Of a DNA stretch of 64,000 nucleotides, positions 53,660 to 62,452 are shown piece after piece. The stretch comes from Flavimaribacter sediminis (GTDB taxonomy: Bacteria > Pseudomonadota > Alphaproteobacteria > Rhizobiales > Rhizobiaceae): contig NZ_JAICBX010000002.1 in the NCBI RefSeq assembly GCF_019492055.1, positions 372,001-436,000 on the forward strand, given 5' to 3'. The notes under the pieces are model-generated. The model saw nothing but the letters and a program-made list of their open reading frames with translations. It made no database searches and was not told where the DNA came from. Each line of letters opens with the position of its first letter. Position 1 is the stretch's first letter. The position numbers and the translations under genes are program-made.

Positions 53660-54651
53660 CGGCTGCGATTCCTCAGTACAGTCATGAAGATGAGCACGGC
53701 CCCAGCCAGAAGGCCTTTCAGCAATTCGCGCGCTCCGGCGTCGACGCCGAGCAGAAGCATGACGTTGCTGAGCATGGTCAACACGATGGCGCCGTAACCG
53801 GCGCGCCAGAGCTGGCCCTCGCCGCCCTGGATGGCGATGCCGCCGACGAGAACGGCGGCAACCACATCGATGGTCAGGCCGCGAAACATGTCGCTCTTGG
53901 CCTGCGACACCTGCCCGACGACCAGGATACCAACGATGGCTGCGGCAAGGGCTGCCACAATGAAGGCGATCATGACGATCCGTTTCGTCGGGATACCGAC
54001 GAGTTCCGCAGCTTCGGGATTGGCTCCGGTTAGAACGAGCTGCCTGCCGATCTTCGTTCGTGACAGGAGAAACGAGCCGATGGCAACAAGGATCAGGAAT
54101 ATGATCGCCTGGTTGGGGACGCCGAAAGTGGTTCCGCCGCCGAGCCAGGCGATGGGATTGGGGTTGAGCGTGATCGTGCGGTTGTCGGCCAGCAGCACGA
54201 CGGCGCCGAAGAGGGCCGATCCGAAGGCGAGTGTCGTGACGATCGGGTTGAGTCCGCGCGACACGAGATAGCCCTGGATGAGCCCCAGCAGGGCCGACAC
54301 CAGCAAGGCAGCGAGCATGGCAAGGGCAACCGGGGTTCCGGCGGAATAGAGCGCGGCGAAGACATAGGCGGACGTCACCGCCTGCTGCTCTATCGAGAGG
54401 CTGACGAATTTGCCGCAAATGGTGATGGCCGCCACGCCGATGGCTGCGATACCCGTGATCGCCGAGGCCTGCACGATGGCGATGAGGTTTGGCGCCGTCC
54501 CGAAACCGTCGATCGTCAAGGCCGCGAGCACGCCGAGCGCGATGATCGGGATGAAGGGAGTCAGATCCCTCAGCCACTTCCTTTCGGCCGATTTCTCATC
54601 AGCCCCACCCTGCCCGTAGGACGCCGGGCTATCTGCTTTCAAGTCCGCCAT
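53656..54651 (-). CDS. CUT2 ABC permease 1 (RbsC-like), importer A
   Basis: A 331-residue permease with about ten spans. AAITICGKFVSLSIEQQAVTS occupies the SGGIDLSVG position and VAAVLVGGIAIQGGEGQLWR the conserved C-terminal loop. The N-terminus is basic and cytoplasmic. It overlaps the ATPase gene by 23 bases and the second permease by four, indicating tight co-translation. Confidence 0.92.
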   Translation of the reverse strand: MADLKADSPASYGQGGADEKSAERKWLRDLTPFIPIIALGVLAALTIDGFGTAPNLIAIVQASAITGIAAIGVAAITICGKFVSLSIEQQAVTSAYVFAALYSAGTPVALAMLAALLVSALLGLIQGYLVSRGLNPIVTTLAFGSALFGAVVLLADNRTITLNPNPIAWLGGGTTFGVPNQAIIFLILVAIGSFLLSRTKIGRQLVLTGANPEAAELVGIPTKRIVMIAFIVAALAAAIVGILVVGQVSQAKSDMFRGLTIDVVAAVLVGGIAIQGGEGQLWRAGYGAIVLTMLSNVMLLLGVDAGARELLKGLLAGAVLIFMTVLRNRSR

Positions 54652-56107
54652 GAGTTATCCAGGTTGCGAGTGTGTCGCGGGAAAGCTCTCCCGTGGGTGC
54701 TTCGTGCACCATCCGGTTTCCGTGAAAGATCAGTACGCGCTCGCCGAAGCCGAGCACTTCGTCGAGGTCGGAACTGGCGAAGAGTACCGCCATCCCCTCT
54801 TCCGCCAGACTGCGAAGCAATGCGTAGATTTCCGCCCGCGCGCCGATATCGACGCCGCGTGTCGGCTCCTCCAGAAGCAGGACCTTCGGGTCGTTGGAGA
54901 GCCATTTTCCGATGGATACCTTCTGCGCGTTGCCGCCAGACAGCGCGCTCACCTGCCTGTCGCGATAGGCTGGCAGAATGGTCATTCGCTCGGCAATGCC
55001 GTCGACGGATTTCCGCATCCGCTGGGGACTGACGAAACCCCAGATACCGGTAGCCGCCAGGGCCGGCGCGCTAAGGCTCTCCCAGACCGGGCGATTGTTG
55101 AAGAAGCCGTCATGCTGGCGATCTTCGGAGCAATAGGCGACACCGTCGATGACAGAGCGCGCCTTGCCGTTCGCGCTTCCGAAATACACCTTGCCCGACC
55201 GCGTCTCGGAGATTCCCGAGATCGCCCTCAAGGGTTCGACAAGACCGCTTCCGAGTTGCCCGCACGTTGCGACCACTTCACCGGGACACACGGAGATGGA
55301 GAGGGGCTGGACCAGATCGTCCGTGGTCACGCCCTCCAGCCGGACAATCGGTTCCGGCCGCTGTCCGGAATACTCGACGCGCGGCGGGTAGAGTTCTTCC
55401 AGTTCCCGGCCGATCATCGCATGGACAACGCGATTGATGCTGGCGTCCTGCGTCTCGAACCGGTCGGCCAGTTGCCCGTTTCGCAGCACCACCACATCGT
55501 CGCAGATCTCTTCCAGCTCGTTCAGGCGATGGGTGATGTAGAGAATGATCTTGTTTTCCGATGCGAGCCGGCGCACGGCCTCGTGCACCAGTTCGATATC
55601 GTGGTCGGCAAGGGCGGCCGTCGGTTCGTCAAGGACCAGAACCTCGGCATCCTGAGCCAGCATCCGGGCGATTTCCACGAGCTGCCGCTCACCGATGGTA
55701 AGATCCGAGACGGGCGCATTTGCAGGAATCCGGCCGAGGCCCAGCCGTTCGAGATAGGGCTTGCACCAGTCGGCTGCACGCCGGCGGTTGAGCAGCCGCG
55801 ACGAATGGGCGAGCAGGAAATTCTCCGCGACCGTCAGATTGGAAAGAACGCTGATTTCCTGCTGGACGACGGCGATGCCCGACCCGAGAGCCCGCTCCGG
55901 TGACGATAGATCGACCGGCGATCCGTCAAGGTTCACTTCGCCAGACGAGGGCGAAATCAATCCGGAAAGAACCTTGACGAGGGTCGACTTGCCGGCGCCG
56001 TTCTCTCCGAGAAGCGCAGTGACCCTACCCCTTTCGGCGGAGAAACTGACGCCGGAGAGCGCCTGTACCGGTCCGTAAGCCTTTGAAAGATTTTCGATCT
56101 CAAGCAT
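54629..56107 (-). CDS. CUT2 ABC importer ATPase (RbsA-like), importer A
   Basis: A 492-residue double ATPase from the ATG at 56107 (MLEIENLSKAYGPVQAL); the longer frame to 56212 has no homology. N-half: Walker A GENGAGKSTL, signature LTIGERQLVEIARML and Walker B VLVLDEPTAAL. C-half: strongly degenerate P-loop (CGQLGSGLVEPLRA, no Lys), intact LSGGNAQKVSIGKWL, and LLLEEPTRGVDIGA with Glu-Glu-Pro in place of Asp-Glu-Pro. One composite ATP site should work, as usual for the family. Confidence 0.9.
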   Translation of the reverse strand: MLEIENLSKAYGPVQALSGVSFSAERGRVTALLGENGAGKSTLVKVLSGLISPSSGEVNLDGSPVDLSSPERALGSGIAVVQQEISVLSNLTVAENFLLAHSSRLLNRRRAADWCKPYLERLGLGRIPANAPVSDLTIGERQLVEIARMLAQDAEVLVLDEPTAALADHDIELVHEAVRRLASENKIILYITHRLNELEEICDDVVVLRNGQLADRFETQDASINRVVHAMIGRELEELYPPRVEYSGQRPEPIVRLEGVTTDDLVQPLSISVCPGEVVATCGQLGSGLVEPLRAISGISETRSGKVYFGSANGKARSVIDGVAYCSEDRQHDGFFNNRPVWESLSAPALAATGIWGFVSPQRMRKSVDGIAERMTILPAYRDRQVSALSGGNAQKVSIGKWLSNDPKVLLLEEPTRGVDIGARAEIYALLRSLAEEGMAVLFASSDLDEVLGFGERVLIFHGNRMVHEAPTGELSRDTLATWITHGGLESR

Positions 56108-56219
56108 GAGTAGTCGCACCAGACCAGTATCACTGCAAATGGATGTCCGAGTACGGCGGCACTCCGCGCGACAAGGATAAGTTTGGAGGGCCGCCCGAAG
56201 ACGGCGCTCCATTCACGCA

Positions 56220-57338
56220 TCAGTAGACGCAGTGGTCCTGGAAAGTCTCACCCCAGAGCTTGAATTCCGCCAACTTGTCTTTTGCTGTGGCCGGATCGGT
56301 TCCGACGACTACCTGCGGATTGGGGATGATGTTGATCTTGCTCGGCGCGGAATTAAATTCGGGCCGCGCATCCGCATCGTCGGGCGCAATGAAGGTGCCT
56401 TCCTCTACGGTTTCGCCATATTCGAAGTAGCGGGCCACCACATTGATGGAGAACCAACCTTCGAGGCCGGCCGACTGTACGCCGGTGGCGAATTCCTTCG
56501 CGGATTCGAGCGCCGAAATGTCAGCAATACAGGTCGCGCTGAAGAGCAGCACGTCCTTGCCGGGAACCAGACCGACTTCCTCAAGAGCCTGAACCGCGCC
56601 CGTTACCGGGCCGTCGGAACCGCCATAGACGAAATCGATGCCGCCGCTGCGGATGCTCGGGATGAGCTGGCTCATGGCCTTGTAGCCGCTGGCGTTGTCA
56701 AATCCCGCATACTCCGAAGCAACCACATTGAACGGCGCATCCTTGGTGGCTTCCAGGAAGCCCCTTTCACGGTCATCGCCGGCGGAATAACCGGGGATGA
56801 ATTTCAGGATGACGAGATTGCCGCCCTCGCTGGAAAGTTCACCACCTTGAGCGAGAAACGCCTCGCGTGCGGCCAGCGCGTTCTTGCCGCCGACCTGTCC
56901 GTTGAAGACATCATCGACCCCGGCATAGGCCACGACCATGTTCTCTGCTTCGGGACGAACGGCCTGATTGACCTGGAAGACCGGCACATCGGTGCGGCTC
57001 AGACGGCGCAAGGTTGCGAGCCCCGCCTGGTTGTCGGCGGGCCACCATACATAGGCGACCGGCTGGTTGGGCGAATTGATGCGCTGCTGGGCCTGCGCGT
57101 CCTGCTCGGTTTGATCGAAATTGTTCTCGATGATCGTGAGCTTGTAGTTGGCTTCCTCGGCAGCCTTTTCGGCGCCGCGGATCCACTGTGCCAGATAGGC
57201 ATTGCTGCGGCTCGGCATGAGCACCACGATTTCCTTGCCTTCACCGTCCAGCTTGCCGTCCGGCTCCTGGGCGTTGGCTGAAAGCGGCAACGCCATCATC
57301 AGCGACGCTGCGATCGCGAGGATAGATTTTCTAAGCAT
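56220..57338 (-). CDS. Periplasmic sugar-type binding protein, importer A
   Basis: A 372-residue periplasmic binding protein, type I. The ATG at 57338 has GGAGG five bases upstream; a GTG at 57344 is less likely. A Sec signal (SILAIAASLMMALPLSANA) is cleaved near residue 24. The mature part includes VVLMPSRSNAYLAQWIRGAEKAAEE and FVYGGSDGPVTGAVQALEEVG. It heads the importer A operon and is divergent from the lacI-type gene. Confidence 0.92.
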   Translation of the reverse strand: MLRKSILAIAASLMMALPLSANAQEPDGKLDGEGKEIVVLMPSRSNAYLAQWIRGAEKAAEEANYKLTIIENNFDQTEQDAQAQQRINSPNQPVAYVWWPADNQAGLATLRRLSRTDVPVFQVNQAVRPEAENMVVAYAGVDDVFNGQVGGKNALAAREAFLAQGGELSSEGGNLVILKFIPGYSAGDDRERGFLEATKDAPFNVVASEYAGFDNASGYKAMSQLIPSIRSGGIDFVYGGSDGPVTGAVQALEEVGLVPGKDVLLFSATCIADISALESAKEFATGVQSAGLEGWFSINVVARYFEYGETVEEGTFIAPDDADARPEFNSAPSKINIIPNPQVVVGTDPATAKDKLAEFKLWGETFQDHCVY

Positions 57339-57393
57339 AAGCACCTCCCTGCTCCCTGTTGATAACTGGATGCATAATTGCCCAATAATGCCT

Positions 57394-57432
57394 TGTCAAT
57401 CGATTGCAATATCAATTATCAATCGATTGCAT
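57394..57432. promoter_or_regulatory. Tandem LacI-type operators in the divergent lacI/importer A promoter
   Basis: Two copies of TCAATCGATTGCA lie at 57396-57408 and 57419-57431, centres 23 bases apart, about two helical turns. They match the sites at 47948-47963 and 48071-48086. Position between divergent genes implies control of both the regulator and importer A. Confidence 0.75.
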
Positions 57433-57542
57433 AATTTCTCGTGCAGCTATTGTATGATTGCCAAAGATATTCATGTCATTTGATATGTGGGCAGAACGAC
57501 CGATGCTGGCGGGGACCGGCGCAGCGGGGAGGACAACAGCAG

Positions 57543-58553
57543 ATGAGACGACCGAGTATGAAGGAGCTCGCCCAGCGTTTGGGAGTTGACAGGTCCACTA
57601 TCTCGCGCGCTTTGAGCCAGGACAAAGCGCATCTCGTCGCTCCAGAGACACGCGAGAAAGTCCGGCGAATGGCGATCGACGCTGGATATCGTCCGGATCT
57701 GACGGCTGCGTCATTGCGCCGAGGAAGGTCTCAGACGATCGGCGTATTGGTCGCGGACCTCGAAAACGAGACCTTCATAAATGTCATCCGAACGTTGATC
57801 GCCTCACTGAATGTGGACGGAGTACCCGTGACCACACCCCTGATCGCGGAGACTCGCGACAAGCCGAATGCGGCCAGCCGGTTGATTGAAACCTTTCTTT
57901 CGCGGCGGGTCGATGCAATAATTTCGCTTGCTTCGACAGAAGCCGATGAGCGGGCGCTGGAAGACGCCTCACGCGAAGTTCCGGTTATCCTCGCAATCAG
58001 AACGCTCGCCGCTCTTAACCTTCCTTCGGCGCTGTGCGACGACCGCGAGGGCGGCGCCATGGTGGCGCGTCATCTCGTGGAGCGCGGACACAAGCTTGTC
58101 TGCCAGGTTCAGGGCCCTCCCCTCGCCACGACCTTTAAACTGCGCGCCCAGGGGTTTTCCAAGATCTGCGCCGACTTGGGCGTCAGGGAGGTGACAAAGC
58201 CGATATACACGGCTGAAGCGACGCCGACGGCAGGTAAAAAAGCGCTTGATCTGGTTTTTGATTGCGAGGAAAGGCCAACCGCGATTTTCGCCCACAACGA
58301 CGCCATAGCAATCGGCGTAATCGAAGCCCTGAGAGAACGTGGACTCAGGGTTCCCGAAGACATGGCCGTCGCCGGTTTCAACGATACGAGACTAGCCCAA
58401 GTCCTCTCTACGCCTTTGACAACGGTAGCCTATCCGATCCGAGAAGTCGGCGAACACGCGGCGCTGCTTTTCCACTCTTTGATTGCAGGAGAAAAAGATG
58501 AAGCTGGCAGCAGGACATTTATGCCGGAACTTATCGTTCGCCGATCAGCCTGA
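57543..58553 (+). CDS. LacI-family transcriptional regulator
   Basis: A 336-residue repressor. The ATG at 57543 (MRRPSMKELAQRLGVDRSTI) is chosen because the LacI helix-turn-helix begins immediately and GGAGG lies ten bases upstream; the longer open frame includes the promoter. The hinge region reads ASLRRGRSQTIGVLVADLEN, and a periplasmic-binding-like effector domain follows, with RPTAIFAHNDAIAIGVIEAL. It is the likely binder of the CAATCGATTG palindromes and hence the regulator of both CUT2 operons between 43.1 and 57.3 kb. Confidence 0.95.
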   Translation: MRRPSMKELAQRLGVDRSTISRALSQDKAHLVAPETREKVRRMAIDAGYRPDLTAASLRRGRSQTIGVLVADLENETFINVIRTLIASLNVDGVPVTTPLIAETRDKPNAASRLIETFLSRRVDAIISLASTEADERALEDASREVPVILAIRTLAALNLPSALCDDREGGAMVARHLVERGHKLVCQVQGPPLATTFKLRAQGFSKICADLGVREVTKPIYTAEATPTAGKKALDLVFDCEERPTAIFAHNDAIAIGVIEALRERGLRVPEDMAVAGFNDTRLAQVLSTPLTTVAYPIREVGEHAALLFHSLIAGEKDEAGSRTFMPELIVRRSA

Positions 58554-58986
58554 AGACTTCATTGATCGACCGTGAAGTTCTGGTAAGTGAGCGATAACTA
58601 AAACATACGGTTCTGACTGCTAACATAGAAGCGCATGACGGCATCCAATAAGCGATAGCTTTCAAGCACAGGTGGTTATGAGGCTGATCGAGGCGAGATG
58701 AGAGCTTTACGAATAGGGGCAGGAAAACCAATTATCCACTCACCGCTTCCCCACGTTGTCTGACCGCAGATCCTATTGACATATATCACTGTTAAGTTGA
58801 GTTGAGGCCATGCGAGATGGGGCCGGTTGCAGTCAGGCGGCTTTGACACTTGATATTGCGAAAGCGGACTCTGGTCTGTCGCCCCTGCCCCAATGTGTAT
58901 GTTACGTTCCACACCACTCGGCCTGCGTCCGATCCCAAGCGGGCGCCTCCGTAATTGCATCATTCGGATACGTATCGGATTGAGTT
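58554..58986. other. 433-base convergent intergenic region
   Basis: This gap lies between the end of lacI and the end of the agmatinase-family gene. No open frame with recognisable motifs, no RNA gene and no clear terminator were found. The A+T content is somewhat raised in the first 250 bases. Confidence 0.4.
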
Positions 58987-60012
58987 TCAGGCAGAGCCCT
59001 GCCGGGATGCCTCTGCAAGCAGACAGAGAATCTCGAAGCCGAGATGCGCGCCATGCAGTGCGGTAATGCCGGAGATGTCCAGCGACGGTGATATCTCCAC
59101 TATATCCGCGCCGACGATGTCGGCTCCCCTCAGACTCCGCAGCATCACCATCGCATCCCGCATGGAAAATCCGCCAGGCTCCGGTACCCCGGTTCCAGGA
59201 CAATATACGGAGTCGAGCGAGTCGATATCAAACGAGATATAGGTCTGACCGTCGGCAATAATCTCTCTTGTTTTCTCAATGATCGCCGATCGGCCGCGCC
59301 CCTCAAAATCGTCCATCGTGATAAGCGTCATTCCGACATCACGAGCCCATTCGTACTCGTCTTCGCTGCTGATTTGGCTGCGCAGCCCGATTTGTATCGT
59401 CCGCTTCGGATCGATGAGGGACTCTTCGACGGCTCGCCTGAAAGGCGTGGAATTATTGATCTTCGAACCGCGAATCGAATCCGCCGTATCGCTGTGGGCG
59501 TCGAAGTGGACCATGCCTAACTGCCCGTCAGCAGCGAGCGCTCGCAAGATAGGAAGCGACACTGTATGGTCGCCACCTAAAGCGAGCGGCCGTACACCGG
59601 CCTTCTTCACCTCGGAAAACATGTCGGTGCCCGCTTCGAGGCTTGCATTGAAATCCACAGGGTGCACCGGAACATCGCCGAGGTCGGCGATGCGCGCCGT
59701 TTTGAACGGCGCGACGCCGGTGTGCCCGTTCCAGTCCCGCAGAACACGCGACGCTTCGCGTACGGCTGCAGGCGCATGCCGACTGCCGGACCGATAATGC
59801 GTTCCGAGATCGAACGGCATCCCGACGATTCCGACATCGACCAGCGACGCCTCTCCCAGTGATAGGCTGCGGGCGCGCATGAAAGTCGCGACTTCAGCAA
59901 AACGGGGGCTTTGGTTGGGATCGCGCGGCGCGAACTCTCCAATATCGCTGCTTCTCGTGGCCCCGCGCCCGTCAAAGATCGATTGGCCCGATTTATCCTC
60001 AACTCCGGTCAT
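58987..60012 (-). CDS. Agmatinase-family ureohydrolase
   Basis: A 341-residue arginase/agmatinase fold enzyme. The binuclear metal site is visible: GGDHTVSLPIL, HFDAHSDT and SFDIDSLDSVYCPGTGVPEPGG. It is expected to hydrolyse a guanidino compound to urea and an amine; agmatine, guanidinobutyrate and other guanidines are all possible in this family. GAAGGGAAA precedes the ATG. It is divergent from a GntR regulator and a dipeptide-type importer, so the imported compound may be guanidinylated. Confidence 0.93.
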   Translation of the reverse strand: MTGVEDKSGQSIFDGRGATRSSDIGEFAPRDPNQSPRFAEVATFMRARSLSLGEASLVDVGIVGMPFDLGTHYRSGSRHAPAAVREASRVLRDWNGHTGVAPFKTARIADLGDVPVHPVDFNASLEAGTDMFSEVKKAGVRPLALGGDHTVSLPILRALAADGQLGMVHFDAHSDTADSIRGSKINNSTPFRRAVEESLIDPKRTIQIGLRSQISSEDEYEWARDVGMTLITMDDFEGRGRSAIIEKTREIIADGQTYISFDIDSLDSVYCPGTGVPEPGGFSMRDAMVMLRSLRGADIVGADIVEISPSLDISGITALHGAHLGFEILCLLAEASRQGSA

Positions 60013-60042
60013 CGCGATTTCCCTTCACCTAACGTGCATTTT

Positions 60043-60079
60043 TATTTGCTAACTGAAAACTGTTGACAGTTTGCAAATA
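60043..60079. promoter_or_regulatory. Long inverted repeat in the agmatinase/GntR promoter
   Basis: Arms TATTTGCTAACTG (60043-60055) and CAGTTTGCAAATA (60067-60079) are complementary at 12 of 13 positions around an 11-base centre. A -35-like TTGACA (60063-60068) overlaps the right arm, with CATGAT 17 bases further on. This is a strong candidate operator for the adjacent GntR regulator, acting on both directions. Confidence 0.65.
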
Positions 60080-60122
60080 GCATAGCATGATTTCTTATGA
60101 AAGTGACAAACGGAGCGAAGGC

Positions 60123-60857
60123 ATGGTTTCGGATGATTCAAGCTGGGAGGGAAAAGCCCACATCGAGCGGCTCGTCCCGGTCAACCTGGTGGACCAGGTC
60201 CGGGAGGAGCTTCTCCGTCTGATATTATCGGGAGCGTACTCTGCCCATGAACGACTGCCTGAAGCGCCAATAGCCCGCCAGCTCGGCGTCAGCCGGGGGC
60301 CGGTTCGGGAGGCTGCCCGCCAGCTTGAGAAGCGGGGCCTGCTTCGTTTCCAACCGCGACGCGGCTTTTTCATCAAGAGATACGAGCTTGCCGATGTCGA
60401 AGGACTTTATCAGTACCGTGAGTGCATTCAGATCGCGGCAGCCAGACTTGCCGTAATCAAGATGACTTCCGCCGACATCAAGGACCTCAAGGCGAGGGCG
60501 GATGAGGCTTATGCTGCGACCGACCTGGCCGAGCTCGATCTGCTCGATCTGATCTTCAATTTTCATCGCGTGATCTTCACGGCGTCCGGCAACGGACGGT
60601 TCCTCCAAGCTTACGACGACCTCGTGTGGGAACTGCGCCAGGTTCACGCCGCGGTGAACGCTCGGGACGATCCGGCGGCCACCCGTGAATTCTTCAGCGC
60701 CTACGCGCCCGCCATCATCGCCGCATTTGAGGAGCGCGACGCCGACGCCGTGGAGCAATCGATCAAGCAATATCTTCAGGTGAGCCTGAGCGACGTCGCT
60801 CGCCTGCTCGAGATCAGCCAGTCCGAGGGCGGAGACGCCCGGGTGACGGCTCGTTAG
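60123..60857 (+). CDS. GntR-family regulator, FCD (FadR/VanR-type) domain
   Basis: A 244-residue regulator from the ATG at 60123, which has GGAG seven bases upstream; the ATG at 60087 lies in the putative -10 region. The winged helix (ILSGAYSAHERLPEAPIARQLGVSRGPVREAARQLEKRGLL) is followed by an all-helical FCD effector domain with likely metal/ligand residues in DLLDLIFNFHRVIF and a C-terminal EQSIKQYLQ. It probably senses the substrate of the neighbouring ureohydrolase and importer. Confidence 0.93.
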   Translation: MVSDDSSWEGKAHIERLVPVNLVDQVREELLRLILSGAYSAHERLPEAPIARQLGVSRGPVREAARQLEKRGLLRFQPRRGFFIKRYELADVEGLYQYRECIQIAAARLAVIKMTSADIKDLKARADEAYAATDLAELDLLDLIFNFHRVIFTASGNGRFLQAYDDLVWELRQVHAAVNARDDPAATREFFSAYAPAIIAAFEERDADAVEQSIKQYLQVSLSDVARLLEISQSEGGDARVTAR

Positions 60858-60881
60858 TTACCGTTTCAAGGAGAGAGAAAT

Positions 60882-62429
60882 ATGCTGTCGAAAAAATTTG
60901 TGTTTGCAATGCTTGCCGTCTGTTCGGCGACGATAATGTCGACTTCGACGGCCATGTCCAGGGATGACGCCAACCAGATTACCTACGTCTTTTCCAACGA
61001 CATCAAGGAATGGGATCCCGCCGTTATTTATTCCACCGAGGTTCGCACACTTCTCAATGTCTATGAGACGTTGACTCGATTCGATCCGGCGGCCGGAAAG
61101 GCGGATCCTCTTCTGGCAACGAGTTGGTCCGTCAGTGACGATGGTCTGACCTGGACGTTCAAGCTGCGCGAAGGCGTTACCTTCCATGACGGCACGCCTT
61201 TTGACGCCGAGGCGGCGAAATCTTCGATCGACCGGACGATGAAGATGGGCAAGGGAGCATCTTATATCTGGTCCGGTGTAACTTCCATAGAGGCGCCTGA
61301 CTCCACGACGCTTCTGATGAAAACCGAAAAACCCATGCCGCTCGATCTGATCGCGTCGTCGCAATACGGCGCGTTCATCGTTTCACCGACGGCGACCGAG
61401 AAGGGCCCCGAATGGTTTGCAAACGGAAACGAGGCCGGCACGGGGCCGTATCGACTCGCCGATTACAGCAGGTCCCAACAGGCGGTGCTGGAAAAGTTCG
61501 ATGACTATTGGGGAGGCTGGACAGGCGACCATTTTGATCGGGTCGTTGTTCGTTTCGTACAGGAGGTGTCGACACAGGTTCAGATGCTGCGCGGGGGAGA
61601 GGGCGACCTCATGATATCGCCGCCGCCCAACCTTCTGGATACGCTATCTCAGGACCAGGAACTCAAGGTCGATATTTTCGACAGTTGGTTGAACATACCG
61701 CTCTCGATCAACACCCAAAAATACCCCACCGATAACCTGAAATTCCGTGAGGCGCTCACCTATCTCATGGACTACGCTGCGATTGCCGAAAGCATCTTCC
61801 CCGGAACCGGGTCTGTTCCAAAATCCTGCCTGCCGCAGTCGATCGCCGGGTCGGGACAGTTTGACCTGCCAAGCTTTGATCCTGAGACAGCCCGACAACT
61901 CCTCGAAGAATCCGGCATTCCCGAGAAGGACTGGAAGGTGAACTACTACGCCTATAACGGCCGGGAGGGAATCATGGAGATCGCTGAGATGTTCCAGGCT
62001 CTCGCCGCCCAGGTCGGGGTCACCGTCGATATTCAGAACGGCGAATGGGGCGTCATGTGGGACAAGCAGCGCACGCTCGAAACATCAGGCAATATGTTTG
62101 CGATGGTCTGGTGGGCGGACTGGGCCTCTCCGACCGGGTGGCTGACAACCCTCTGGCGTTCCGAAGATCCAACCCTCTTCAACTTTTCGTACTATTCGAA
62201 CGCCGATTTCGACAAGCTCCTCGATGAGGCCACCGGGTTGCAGGGAACCGATCCGGAGGCGGCCGCTCAGAAATTTGCCGATGCCCAGGGTAAGCTTCAT
62301 GAGGACGCCGTTGCGATGTGCCTCGTCGACCTGAAGCAAGCCGTTGTTTATCGTGCCGATGTCGAAGGTGTCGAATACAATCCGGCCTACGAGACCATAT
62401 TCGCCTATGAACTGCACCGGGCTGACTGA
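60882..62429 (+). CDS. ABC transporter substrate-binding protein, family 5 (dipeptide/oligopeptide type)
   Basis: A 515-residue periplasmic protein with an N-terminal signal (FVFAMLAVCSATIMSTSTAMS). It has the SBP family 5 pattern: LNVYETLTRFDP, LATSWSVSDDGLTWTFKLREGVTFHDGTPF and NEAGTGPYRLADYS. Ligands in this family include peptides, nickel and opines. AAGGAGAG precedes the ATG. It follows gntR by 24 bases and leads the permease genes. Confidence 0.93.
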   Translation: MLSKKFVFAMLAVCSATIMSTSTAMSRDDANQITYVFSNDIKEWDPAVIYSTEVRTLLNVYETLTRFDPAAGKADPLLATSWSVSDDGLTWTFKLREGVTFHDGTPFDAEAAKSSIDRTMKMGKGASYIWSGVTSIEAPDSTTLLMKTEKPMPLDLIASSQYGAFIVSPTATEKGPEWFANGNEAGTGPYRLADYSRSQQAVLEKFDDYWGGWTGDHFDRVVVRFVQEVSTQVQMLRGGEGDLMISPPPNLLDTLSQDQELKVDIFDSWLNIPLSINTQKYPTDNLKFREALTYLMDYAAIAESIFPGTGSVPKSCLPQSIAGSGQFDLPSFDPETARQLLEESGIPEKDWKVNYYAYNGREGIMEIAEMFQALAAQVGVTVDIQNGEWGVMWDKQRTLETSGNMFAMVWWADWASPTGWLTTLWRSEDPTLFNFSYYSNADFDKLLDEATGLQGTDPEAAAQKFADAQGKLHEDAVAMCLVDLKQAVVYRADVEGVEYNPAYETIFAYELHRAD

Positions 62430-62452
62430 CCGGAAAGCTGGAAGGGCGCACG

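Noticed and set aside
53660-54577. Upstream extension of the importer A permease frame
   Set aside because: It is an out-of-frame shadow of the neighbouring permease; a canonical ATG-stop overlap at 53656-53659 marks the true start.
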